Below, one piece after another: positions 1 to 6,750 of a DNA stretch of 32,653 nt. Source of the stretch: an uncultured Eubacteriales bacterium. Lineage in GTDB: Bacteria > Bacillota > Clostridia > Oscillospirales > Acutalibacteraceae. The notes under the pieces are model-generated. The model was not told the origin of the DNA. It did no database searches and saw only the letters and a program-made list of their open reading frames with translations. The translations under genes and the position numbers were made by a program. How positions within the stretch are numbered: position 1 is the first letter of the stretch; the number at the start of each line of letters is the position of its first letter. The stretch is from NCBI GenBank assembly GCA_900316495.1, contig ONDC01000010.1:1-32653 (forward strand), written 5' to 3'.

Positions 1-88
1 TGGCGGAGAGTCAGGGATTCGAACCCTGGGTGAGTTACCCCACACAGCATTTCGAGTGCTGCACCTTCGACCACTCGGACAACTCTCC
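1..88 (-). tRNA. tRNA-Ser (anticodon CGA)
   Basis: The reverse strand folds as a class II tRNA: acceptor GGAGAGT pairing with ACTCTCC, an anticodon stem CAGCA/TGCTG around loop CTCGAAA, a long variable arm, T-loop GGTTCGAATCC, and an encoded CCA. Loop positions 34-36 read CGA, which decodes the serine codon UCG. It lies 14 nt past a terminator-like hairpin that follows the tRNA-Ala gene, so it is either read through from that gene or has a promoter I cannot see. The CCA end coincides with the window edge. Confidence 0.95.
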
Positions 89-90
89 AG

Positions 91-130
91 CTTAATATAA
101 AAGCAAAGCACAGAACTGCCTGTGCTTTGC
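91..130 (-). terminator. Intrinsic terminator between tRNA-Ala and tRNA-Ser
   Basis: An 11-bp perfect inverted repeat, GCAAAGCACAG (103-113) and CTGTGCTTTGC (120-130), with a 6-nt loop. On the minus strand it is followed by TTTTATATT, so it has terminator form for transcripts coming from tRNA-Ala. It sits immediately upstream of tRNA-Ser. It could instead be a processing hairpin. Confidence 0.7.
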
Positions 131-136
131 CTTACA

Positions 137-212
137 TGGTGGAGCATAGGGGAGTCGAACCCCTGACCTCGACAATGCGAATGTCGCGCGCTCCCAACTG
201 CGCTAATGCCCC
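137..212 (-). tRNA. tRNA-Ala (anticodon CGC)
   Basis: The reverse strand gives a 76-nt tRNA: acceptor GGGGCAT against ATGCTCC, D-arm containing AGTTGGGAG, anticodon stem CGACA/TGTCG with loop TTCGCAT, T-arm AGGGGTTCGACTCCCCT, and an encoded CCA. The anticodon is CGC, decoding alanine GCG. Body and acceptor resemble the common bacterial tRNA-Ala. A good minus-strand promoter lies just upstream. Confidence 0.95.
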
Positions 213-230
213 GTATCTGACAGCCAAATC

Positions 231-259
231 ATTATAGCATTGTTTGGACGTAAATGCAA
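231..259 (-). promoter_or_regulatory. Promoter of tRNA-Ala
   Basis: On the minus strand a TTGCAT -35 (254-259) and TATAAT -10 (231-236) are separated by 17 bp, placing the start about 12 nt upstream of the tRNA. This is a strong sigma-A type match. Confidence 0.75.
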
Positions 260-435
260 GAGAAAAATGAGAAAAACCGCTATTTCGTTGAATATTTATA
301 ATGTATCATTGCTTTAACTCAAATAAATTATACAATATAACAATAATTTGAGGAGAAAAAAGGCGTGGGAGAGCGCGTATCGGGGAATGAATAAAATCCC
401 CACGATTTGTTAAGAAAAAGTTAGTTAAAAAAATA
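260..435. other. Intergenic region upstream of the LCP gene
   Basis: No gene of supportable length is seen here. The sequence is AT-rich and contains a small GGGGA (382-386) / TCCCC (397-401) inverted repeat. A nine-codon GTG mini-ORF at 366 follows a GAGGAG, but it has no other support. Nothing matches a riboswitch I recognise. Confidence 0.4.
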
Positions 436-464
436 TTGAATTTGATCCTTTTCTATGATATAAT
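436..464 (+). promoter_or_regulatory. Promoter of the LCP gene
   Basis: TTGAAT (436-441), a 17-bp spacer, and TATAAT (459-464) preceded by TG at 456-457 (extended -10). The start should fall near 471. This rules out the in-frame ATG at 436 as a translation start, because it would lie inside the promoter. Confidence 0.8.
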
Positions 465-528
465 ACTTCTGAATAAATGTGATCTTGAGTCGGCTCCTGT
501 AGAAAGGGGGCGCATCAGGGAGATTATT

Positions 529-1875
529 ATGGAAAAAAAGATTGAACGCACTTCACCGGAGCCGCAGGTTTCCGTTGAGGAAGCAGCTGGAGCCACCGTG
601 ACATTTGAAGGGAACGGCGGCAGGGAGAGCGTCGGGAGCATCACCGTTTCGGTCAACGCGCACAGATTACCCGTCCCCGCGGAGGATCCGGACGACGCCG
701 AATGGCTGTCCAGCGAGGAGCCCGAACCGGAGGAACTGACAGAGGACGTCCCGAATGAAGAGGACGCGGATGACGTAGACGCCGATGAAGAAGGCGAAGA
801 GGTCGAAGAGATCGCGGACGACGATAACAGCGAAGATATGGTCATATACGAGGTAAAGGAATTCGAGGAAAGCGGGGGAGAGGAACGCAGGAAAATCAAT
901 GTCAGGAAGGTCGGCTGTCTCTCGTGCAGCGCGGTTTTTGCGTTGATGATCATTGTGCTTGTCTCCTTTGCCTCGGGCTTTTATCACTTTTACCGGATGA
1001 TGGACATCGACGAGGATGACAGTATCTATTTTAACGACAAGGTGTCCTTTACCGACAGGGAGCTTTCCGAGATTCCTGACGGCGAGGTGAACATAGAGGA
1101 CGGAGAGGTTTTCAAGGACAAGAGCGTCTTCAACATTCTGCTGATCGGGACAGATGAACGCACCAAGGGCTTCAGCAAAAACGCGAGGGCGGATTCCATC
1201 ATGGTGCTGTCGTTCGACAGCCGGACCAAGCGGATGAAGCTGGTTTCGCTGGAAAGGGGCATGCTGGTCAGCATTCCCGGGCGGAAGAACGACATTCTCA
1301 CCCATACGTTCCGGTACGGCGGCAGCAACCTGTTGATGCAGACCGTGCGCTCGCATTTCAGGCTGGACGTGAACAAGTATGTCAGAGTCAACTTTGCGAT
1401 GTTCCAGAAGTTAGTGGACGAGGTCGGCGGCGTGGACATCGAGCTGACCGAGCAGGAGGCGTACGGTCTGAACAAGTACCCCAACCACAACACATGGAAG
1501 CTCAAGCGCAAGGTCTACGCGGGCGTCAACCATTTCAACGGGTATGAAGCGCTGCAATACGCGAGGCTTCGCTGGATAGATGACGATTTTCACCGCATAG
1601 AGCGTCAGCGCAAGGTGATTATCGCGGTGAAGGAAAACATGAAGGATCTTTCCGTCAGCGATCTGAAGGATGTATCGGCGGATTGTCTGCCGTACATACA
1701 GACCAATCTCACGGCCGTGGAATGTGCCGATTTGCTGATCAGGCTGCCCGGCTACATCGAGAACAACGTGACGCAGATGACCATTCCGAAAAAAGGCACC
1801 TACCAGACGCTCGGACATGTGGACTTCGCGGAAAACGCCAGAATCCTCCACGAATTCCTGTACGGAAACGGCTGA
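529..1875 (+). CDS. LytR-CpsA-Psr (LCP) family protein
   Basis: This 448-residue protein should transfer undecaprenyl-linked polymers (capsule, teichoic acid or other glycan) onto peptidoglycan outside the membrane. ATG 529 is chosen because it follows CAGGGAG and lies downstream of the promoter. Residues about 50-120 are a very acidic, low-complexity cytoplasmic segment. A single membrane segment follows at about 132-152, then the LCP domain from about 200. Visible motifs are NILLIGTDER (202-211), RADSIMVLSFD, VGGVDIEL, and the C-terminal block ALQYARLRWIDDDFHRIERQR (341-361, first residues quoted), whose arginines match the family's phosphate-binding arginines. The usual S-x-P-R-D block reads SLERG, so Arg is kept but Pro and Asp are replaced. 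It neighbours a capsule-type tyrosine kinase and phosphatase. The family is clear; the polymer is not known. Confidence 0.9.
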   Translation: MEKKIERTSPEPQVSVEEAAGATVTFEGNGGRESVGSITVSVNAHRLPVPAEDPDDAEWLSSEEPEPEELTEDVPNEEDADDVDADEEGEEVEEIADDDNSEDMVIYEVKEFEESGGEERRKINVRKVGCLSCSAVFALMIIVLVSFASGFYHFYRMMDIDEDDSIYFNDKVSFTDRELSEIPDGEVNIEDGEVFKDKSVFNILLIGTDERTKGFSKNARADSIMVLSFDSRTKRMKLVSLERGMLVSIPGRKNDILTHTFRYGGSNLLMQTVRSHFRLDVNKYVRVNFAMFQKLVDEVGGVDIELTEQEAYGLNKYPNHNTWKLKRKVYAGVNHFNGYEALQYARLRWIDDDFHRIERQRKVIIAVKENMKDLSVSDLKDVSADCLPYIQTNLTAVECADLLIRLPGYIENNVTQMTIPKKGTYQTLGHVDFAENARILHEFLYGNG

Positions 1876-1908
1876 ATTTTCCGTCCGCCCGTATCGCGCA
1901 GATAAATA

Positions 1909-1937
1909 TTGACATCATTGAATCAATGTGATATAAT
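1909..1937 (+). promoter_or_regulatory. Promoter of the tyrosine autokinase gene
   Basis: TTGACA (1909-1914), a 17-bp spacer, and TATAAT (1932-1937) with TG at 1929-1930. This is a full consensus sigma-A promoter with extended -10. Predicted start is near 1944. Confidence 0.85.
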
Positions 1938-1950
1938 TGTGTAATAAACG

Positions 1951-1973
1951 CTGATCCGCTGTGAGCGGATCAG
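1951..1973 (+). promoter_or_regulatory. Stem-loop at the 5' end of the kinase transcript
   Basis: A perfect 9-bp inverted repeat, CTGATCCGC (1951-1959) and GCGGATCAG (1965-1973), with a 5-nt loop, starts a few nt after the predicted transcription start. No U-tract follows, so it is not a classic terminator. It could protect the 5' end of the mRNA or be an operator. Confidence 0.55.
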
Positions 1974-2003
1974 GTTTAAATAGTATAACAAAGGAGAATT
2001 GGT

Positions 2004-2297
2004 TTGGAAAAGTCACATCATCACTCTCAGAACGCCGATGAATTTTCAATCAACTCAGTTTACCTTGAAACATTCAGAAAGCGCAAAATGAAGAAAAAGC
2101 AGAAGAGCAAAAACGCTTCAAAGCTTGACGGAGATTATACCCAAAATGTTCTATTCCATGATGTACAGCCAGATGGTTCCCTTGGTGACCAAGACGGTGC
2201 TGGACATCCTCAAGGTCTCCAACAAGACTCCCGCCGCGCTGCCAGCCGCGCAGGAAACCGTTGCCGAGCCGGAAAAGACATCGTCGACCCAGGATAA
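2004..2297 (+). CDS. Out-of-frame 5' ORF: leader, or true N-terminus of the kinase split by an indel
   Basis: A TTG start at 2004 sits 7 nt after AAGGAG (1991-1996), the best ribosome site in this leader. The first ~35 codons read like a real basic N-terminal segment (FRKRKMKKKQKSK at about 24-36). The frame then runs into sequence that is only the shadow of the kinase frame and stops at 2297. The kinase frame is +1 relative to this one and is open from 2092. Skipping a single A in the A5 run at 2094-2098 or the A5 run at 2109-2113 would join the two frames. I cannot tell a sequencing or assembly indel, a real mutation and a genuine separate leader apart. Confidence 0.35.
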   Translation: MEKSHHHSQNADEFSINSVYLETFRKRKMKKKQKSKNASKLDGDYTQNVLFHDVQPDGSLGDQDGAGHPQGLQQDSRRAASRAGNRCRAGKDIVDPG

Positions 2298-3933
2298 GGA
2301 CCGCACCTTTGAGATAGATATTCTCAAAATTTTTCGCTATCTTCTCAGACGGTGGAAGTCGCTGTGCGCCGTGGCAATTCTTGGCGGTGTCATCGGCTTC
2401 CTGATTTCCTCCTTCATTCTGACGCCAAAATACACGTCGATTGCCGACCTGTACGTCACCAATAAAAACACCGTTGACACCAGCACCGTCAATATCAACG
2501 ACATCAACGCGTCCCAGAAGCTGGTGGATACCTACATCGTCATGCTTCAGACCAACTCGATCACCGACGCGGTGCTGAAAAAGCTCAACGACAAGAGCAT
2601 TTCCGAGGCGCAGCTTCTCAGCTACCTCAAATTTTCGTCGGTCAATAAGACCGAGGTTCTGCGCATCACGGTCGAGACAGAGAGTCCCGAGCTTTCGCTG
2701 AAGATCTGCAAGGCATATGCCGAAATCGCGTCCAAGGCGCTCGAGGACATAGTCGGCTCCGGCTCTGTGACAATTCTCAGCCATCCCAAGCTGCCGAAAT
2801 TCCAGAGCTTTCCGAGCGTGCCGAAGTTCACGGTGCTCTTCGCGTTTCTTTTCTTCGTGATTCTGGTGCTTGTTTATATGCTCCGGCTTGCCACCAAGGT
2901 CACCATCAGCGATGAAAAGACGCTTTCCGAAAGATACAACATACCGGTGCTCGGCTCCGTGCCCGACTTCTTCCGCTTTGCCAAGGCGCTGGGCATCTCC
3001 AAGAAGGACGTCAGTCTCAACAACAAGCTGAAAAAGAGAAATATCGACAACGAAAAGATCATCACCACGGCGACCATCATTGGTCAGAACACGCCGTTCC
3101 CGATCGATTCGGCGTACAAGTCCATCCGCACGAACATGATGTTCCGCATCTCGACCATGGACGATAAGGGCGTGTTTGTCATCACCAGTCCTACCGCCAA
3201 CGACCTCAAGACCACCACGACCATCAACCTCGCCATCTCCATGGCGCAGATGGGCGCCAAGGTGCTTCTTGTCGACGGCGACCTGAGAAACCCCTCGATC
3301 TTCCGCTATTTCAAGGTGAGCAACAAGCGCGGACTTTCCCGTGTACTTATGGGCTTTGAGACGTTTGAGGAGTCCGTGGTGCGCGACATCCGTCCCGGCG
3401 TTGACTTCATTTCCGCCGGACCCTCCACCCCCAGTCCCGCCGAGCTGTTAGGCTCCAATTACATGATCGACTTTGTCAATACGCAGTCGCAGGACTATGA
3501 CTTTGTATTCATCGACACCTCGCCGATCAATCTCGTCTCCGACTCGCTGACGCTGGCGTCCATGTCCTCCGGCATCATCATAACCGCCAGAGAGAACAAG
3601 ACCAGATACCCCGAGATCGACCGCGCCATGAATTCCATCAAAATGGCAAAGGCGAACATCATCGGCTTTATTCTCACCGACGCCCATTCCAGCGACGGCG
3701 GTTACGGTCACTACGGCTATGGCTATGGCTACGGCTATGGTTACGGCTACGGCTATGGCTACGGCTACGGGGAGAGAAGAAAGAAGCATTCCAAGAAAAA
3801 GGCGGATAGGGAAACAACCGAACCGGTCGAAGAGACCGAGGAGGAGTACGACTGGGACAGCGTCGTAAAACCCGCTGTCGAATCCGTTCCGACCGTCGTG
3901 GATGAGGTGGAACCCGACAGGGACGACCAGTAA
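2125..3933 (+). CDS. Fused Wzz-like chain-length regulator / BY-type tyrosine autokinase
   Basis: Numbered from TTG 2125; the start is uncertain (an ATG at 2146 follows a distant GGAG, or translation begins at 2004 with a frame error). Residues about 63-260 form the Wzz-like co-polymerase half with membrane segments near 79-99 and 236-256. The cytoplasmic BY-kinase half follows: Walker A position SPTANDLKTT (355-364), Walker A' LLVDGDLRNP (381-390), Walker B VFIDTSP (461-467), and GPSTPSPAELLGS. The usual Walker A GEGKS/T reads NDLKT, so the lysine remains but both glycines are lost. The tail has 11 tyrosines in a Gly-Tyr run (527-548), then a Lys/Arg stretch and an acidic end. Gram-positive capsule systems usually split these halves (CpsC, CpsD); here they are fused as in Wzc. 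The neighbouring CpsB-type phosphatase would be its antagonist. Confidence 0.88.
   Translation: MTEIIPKMFYSMMYSQMVPLVTKTVLDILKVSNKTPAALPAAQETVAEPEKTSSTQDKDRTFEIDILKIFRYLLRRWKSLCAVAILGGVIGFLISSFILTPKYTSIADLYVTNKNTVDTSTVNINDINASQKLVDTYIVMLQTNSITDAVLKKLNDKSISEAQLLSYLKFSSVNKTEVLRITVETESPELSLKICKAYAEIASKALEDIVGSGSVTILSHPKLPKFQSFPSVPKFTVLFAFLFFVILVLVYMLRLATKVTISDEKTLSERYNIPVLGSVPDFFRFAKALGISKKDVSLNNKLKKRNIDNEKIITTATIIGQNTPFPIDSAYKSIRTNMMFRISTMDDKGVFVITSPTANDLKTTTTINLAISMAQMGAKVLLVDGDLRNPSIFRYFKVSNKRGLSRVLMGFETFEESVVRDIRPGVDFISAGPSTPSPAELLGSNYMIDFVNTQSQDYDFVFIDTSPINLVSDSLTLASMSSGIIITARENKTRYPEIDRAMNSIKMAKANIIGFILTDAHSSDGGYGHYGYGYGYGYGYGYGYGYGYGERRKKHSKKKADRETTEPVEETEEEYDWDSVVKPAVESVPTVVDEVEPDRDDQ
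3703..3768 (+). repeat. In-frame GGCTAY hexamer tandem repeat (Gly-Tyr tail)
   Basis: A run of GGC-TAT/TAC codon pairs encodes 11 tyrosines alternating with glycine, broken once by His. Unit length is 6 bp, so gain or loss of units keeps the frame and changes only the number of tyrosines. BY-kinases normally end in a tyrosine cluster that is autophosphorylated; the strict alternation here is unusual. Confidence 0.9.
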
Positions 3934-3967
3934 AGCGCGGCAATTATTGCCATCGAATCAAATAAGT

Positions 3968-4017
3968 AAGCCGCACATCTGCCCTCCCGATAACAGGGAA
4001 GCCGGTGTGCGGCTTTT
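3968..4017 (+). terminator. Terminator-like hairpin between kinase and phosphatase genes
   Basis: AAGCCGCACA (3968-3977) pairs with TGTGCGGCTT (4006-4015), with an inner CCCT/AGGG pairing, followed by only four T (4014-4017). It lies 17 nt before the phosphatase start, so it would act as a partial attenuator rather than end the operon. A separate 13-bp palindrome, GGCAAT-T-ATTGCC, is at 3939-3951. Confidence 0.6.
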
Positions 4018-4034
4018 GCAAAGGACTTGCTGAT

Positions 4035-4721
4035 ATGGATTTTTTTGACACAGACTTTCATTGTCACATTCTTCCGGGGATTGACGACGGCGCCGCCGAT
4101 ACCGACGAAAGCGTCAGGCTGATTCAGATGCAGATGGAGCAGGGTGTGCGCCACATTGTAGCGACGCCTCATTTCAGACTGCACGAGATGAGCATCGAAA
4201 AATTCCTGACACGCCGAAACGCGGCGTACCAAAGACTGCTTGACACCGGCGCGTTCCAACCCATGCCGCATATCATGCTGGCGGCGGAGATCGCGCTCGA
4301 GCGGAACCTCTGCTTTGCGGAGGGTCTCGACCGACTTGCCAATCAGGAGATGGACACGCTGCTCCTTGAGATTCCCTACGAGGGCTACCGCAAATGGATG
4401 AGCGAGGAGATCGAGGAGATTGCCTACCGCACGAAAAAGCAGATCATCATCGCCCACCTTGACAGATATGTGGATATATTCAGCTCCGCCGACTACAACG
4501 ATATACTCAATATTCCCGACGCGATCTTCCAGTTCAACACCTCCGCGTTTACCAGATGGAAGTCCAGAAGGCTGCTCAAGCCATTCGTGAGGGACGACTA
4601 TCCCATCGTATTCGGCACTGACTGTCACAACAGCACGTCAAGGAAACCGAACTTTGACCTCATGCTCAGGCATCTGAAAAAATACGAGCCGAACGCGCAG
4701 GTCAGAAGGTTATTTGCATAA
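4035..4721 (+). CDS. CpsB/CapC-type tyrosine-protein phosphatase (PHP family)
   Basis: A 228-residue metal-dependent PHP-fold phosphatase that should remove phosphate from the tyrosine cluster of the upstream autokinase. ATG 4035 follows AAAGGA at a good distance; longer in-frame starts would begin inside the terminator hairpin. Metal-ligand motifs are visible in order: DFHCHILPGIDDG near the N-terminus, VATPHF, an AAEIALE block, IIAHLDRY, and FGTDCHN near the C-terminus. These match the H-x-H, Glu, His and D-x-H ligands of CpsB/YwqE. It is followed by a strong terminator. Placement directly after the kinase supports the assignment. Only the hairpin at 3968 separates the two genes, so it is probably transcribed at a reduced level from the kinase promoter. 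Confidence 0.92.
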   Translation: MDFFDTDFHCHILPGIDDGAADTDESVRLIQMQMEQGVRHIVATPHFRLHEMSIEKFLTRRNAAYQRLLDTGAFQPMPHIMLAAEIALERNLCFAEGLDRLANQEMDTLLLEIPYEGYRKWMSEEIEEIAYRTKKQIIIAHLDRYVDIFSSADYNDILNIPDAIFQFNTSAFTRWKSRRLLKPFVRDDYPIVFGTDCHNSTSRKPNFDLMLRHLKKYEPNAQVRRLFA

Positions 4722-4722
4722 A

Positions 4723-4768
4723 AGCGAGCGCCGCTCCCTTCCAGACGAGGAAAGGAGCGGCGCATTTT
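4723..4768. terminator. Bidirectional terminator between the phosphatase and PAP2 genes
   Basis: GCGCCGCTCC (4728-4737) pairs with GGAGCGGCGC (4754-4763), flanked by ATTTTG on the plus side and by AAAA (TTTT on the minus strand) on the other side. It sits between two convergent genes and can serve both. Confidence 0.8.
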
Positions 4769-4780
4769 GTGTGAGTGAAA

Positions 4781-5524
4781 TCATTCGGAATCACAGGAGA
4801 GGGAAGGGGGGTTGATCTTCATTTTTGCTTTGATCTTCCCGTCCTTGCGGGTGTCGGGTCTGCGAAAAAAACGGTTCCTGAGCTGCGGCCACAGCTTGAA
4901 CGCCGCCTTCATGGAGAGAATGCCGAATTCACAGACGGCGATGCCCCCCACAATATCCAGCACGACATGCTGCTTGACAAACAGAATGGAGAGAATCACC
5001 AGCGGGGATACAATCGGCGTGAGCTTTTTGTACCATTCGGGCGCCTTGGTCAACATAGGCAGGGTGCGGAGCAGGATATAGCTTTCCAGACAGTGAAACG
5101 AGGGGAAGAGGGTCACCGGTTGATCCATGACATACAGAATGCTGACAAAGAAGCTGAAAATATCGCTACCGGTCACCTCAGGTCTTGTCATGGTGGTCGG
5201 AAGGAGCAGGAAAATGATCATGGATGGCACCTTTGCCAATATTTCCGCTCCGAAAATAAACAAAACGGTTTTCTTGTCCTCACACGCCGACCAATAGTAG
5301 CCCAGAACCCATTGGGTATACGCGACGACGCTGTAAATCAGAATGAACGGCGGCAAAAAGGGGATCATGCTGTCCAGTGGCGTGGTAAGATCGTAAAAGT
5401 GCGCGGAGGAGGTAATCAACCTGCTGCCGTAGTAGGTCATGATATTCATCAGTATCAGAGCGGCGATTGCGATCCACCCGTACCGCTTCGGCTTTGCTCC
5501 GAGCAATTTGTCCAAAAGTCTCAT
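4781..5524 (-). CDS. PAP2 superfamily membrane phosphatase
   Basis: A 247-residue integral membrane protein with about six hydrophobic segments. PAP2 motifs appear as MTRP (112-115), FPSFHCLES (140-148) and KQHVVLD (184-190), so the two catalytic histidines and the helper Asp are kept. The Lys that usually opens the first motif is not visible. Family members hydrolyse lipid phosphates such as undecaprenyl pyrophosphate, phosphatidic acid or PGP; the substrate here cannot be assigned. The start ATG overlaps the stop of the upstream flippase-like gene by 4 nt, so the two are translationally coupled and probably work on the same lipid or membrane process. Confidence 0.85.
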   Translation of the reverse strand: MRLLDKLLGAKPKRYGWIAIAALILMNIMTYYGSRLITSSAHFYDLTTPLDSMIPFLPPFILIYSVVAYTQWVLGYYWSACEDKKTVLFIFGAEILAKVPSMIIFLLLPTTMTRPEVTGSDIFSFFVSILYVMDQPVTLFPSFHCLESYILLRTLPMLTKAPEWYKKLTPIVSPLVILSILFVKQHVVLDIVGGIAVCEFGILSMKAAFKLWPQLRNRFFRRPDTRKDGKIKAKMKINPPSLSCDSE

Positions 5525-6576
5525 TTTCTTCTTCTCCTCCTTTTGATCAGATAGCCGATAAACGTAATGATACCGCTCAATGAAACACAGACATAAAAGG
5601 TCATGCCTCTGCTGAGCATTTCAAGATGAAACGCCATATCACGGCTCATCAGCCCTGAGAAGCCGTTGAGCATCAGATAATCCGCCACGCCCATTGCGCC
5701 GGGGAGCGGAACGAAATTGTAGCCGATGGTGATCAGGCACTGCTTGGCAAAAATATCGGTGGATAGGGAAGGGTCACCGCCCATGGCGATGAAAAGAAGC
5801 GGGGAGACGGCAATCTGGGAGAGCCTTTGGAGCAGATTCCAGAGAAACGCCCGCAGCAGGAGCAGGTAGTTGCCGGAGAAAAGCTGAGAGCAGGCGGTAT
5901 AGTCCGCCTGAGCCTTGGTCAGCCTGCCGATCGGCTTTTTGGTATTGCGGATGATTTTCTTGCGTCCCAGAAAGAGAATGATGCGTCTGATAAACGTGAA
6001 AATTAAACCGCCGTTTTTCAGCACCAGCACAAAAAACACTGTGAGAATCAGCTGCACGGCAGCCCCGCCGATAATGAGCAGCTTGGAGGGAAGGCTGAAC
6101 CCGGAAAAGGAGCCGGGACGGAGCAGGACCGAAACAAACCCCAGCGCCACGATAGAGACCGTATACATCATCACATTGAGCATCAGCACCGCGGTGATCA
6201 CGCCGCCGGAGATCCTGTCGCGCATCATGAAGTAGGCGGCAGCGGGCTGACCTCCCGTGGCCGAGGGCGTAATCGCGGAAAAATAAATATCCGCCGTGCT
6301 GTAGAGAAAGCCGTTTTTGAATTTGGGTTTGAAGCCCGCGCCCTTCAGGATGGAGCAGAGGGCAAAGCCTTCAAATATAATAAAGCAGATAGCGCTGACG
6401 ATTGCCATAAAAAACCACGGTTTTGAAGCGTCTGCCGCCGTGTGAGCAATATCCCTGACCGAAACGCTTTCGTTCTGCTTAAGTAAAGCCCATACCGTGA
6501 GCATTGCAAGCAGTGGGGAAAACGCCGCCCAGAAGATTTTTTTATATCTGTCGCTGTTCTTTTTATCATTTGCCAT
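5521..6576 (-). CDS. UPF0104/YbhN-type flippase-like membrane protein
   Basis: A 351-residue polytopic protein of the lysylphosphatidylglycerol-synthase transmembrane family, the same fold as the MprF flippase half, with no synthase domain attached. Family signatures seen are TPSATGGQPAAAYFM in the middle of the first half and FVPLPGAMGVAD near the C-terminus. Known relatives move or bind lipids; the cargo here is unknown. It is first in a two-gene minus-strand unit with the PAP2 protein. The ATG at 6576 has only a distant GAGG upstream, so the start is less certain than the family. A basic C-terminal tail (KRRRRRK) should face the cytoplasm. Confidence 0.85.
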   Translation of the reverse strand: MANDKKNSDRYKKIFWAAFSPLLAMLTVWALLKQNESVSVRDIAHTAADASKPWFFMAIVSAICFIIFEGFALCSILKGAGFKPKFKNGFLYSTADIYFSAITPSATGGQPAAAYFMMRDRISGGVITAVLMLNVMMYTVSIVALGFVSVLLRPGSFSGFSLPSKLLIIGGAAVQLILTVFFVLVLKNGGLIFTFIRRIILFLGRKKIIRNTKKPIGRLTKAQADYTACSQLFSGNYLLLLRAFLWNLLQRLSQIAVSPLLFIAMGGDPSLSTDIFAKQCLITIGYNFVPLPGAMGVADYLMLNGFSGLMSRDMAFHLEMLSRGMTFYVCVSLSGIITFIGYLIKRRRRRK

Positions 6577-6710
6577 TTGTCACAACTCAACCTCAAATCT
6601 TATCCTCTGCGGGAAAAAACAAGTGCAGAGGTGATCCGCTCCCGCAGAAAATGTCAACAAGAGAGGGGATTGACCGAAGGAAAAAAATCGTTGCACGGTC
6701 AATATTCTCA

Positions 6711-6739
6711 TTGACATACGTATTATTTTGGTATATAAT
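6711..6739 (+). promoter_or_regulatory. Promoter P1 of pssA
   Basis: TTGACA (6711-6716), 17-bp spacer, TATAAT (6734-6739): a full consensus match. It lies 158 nt upstream of the pssA start and is adjacent to the minus-strand promoter at 6751-6780. Confidence 0.8.
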
Positions 6740-6750
6740 AAGCATACAGT

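Noticed and set aside
366..395. A nine-codon ORF after GAGGAG upstream of the LCP promoter
   Set aside because: Too short to judge, and not linked to any regulated gene by a terminator or attenuator structure.
436..528. The longer N-terminus of the LCP gene starting at 436
   Set aside because: It overlaps the -35 and -10 boxes of a strong promoter, and ATG 529 has a good ribosome site.
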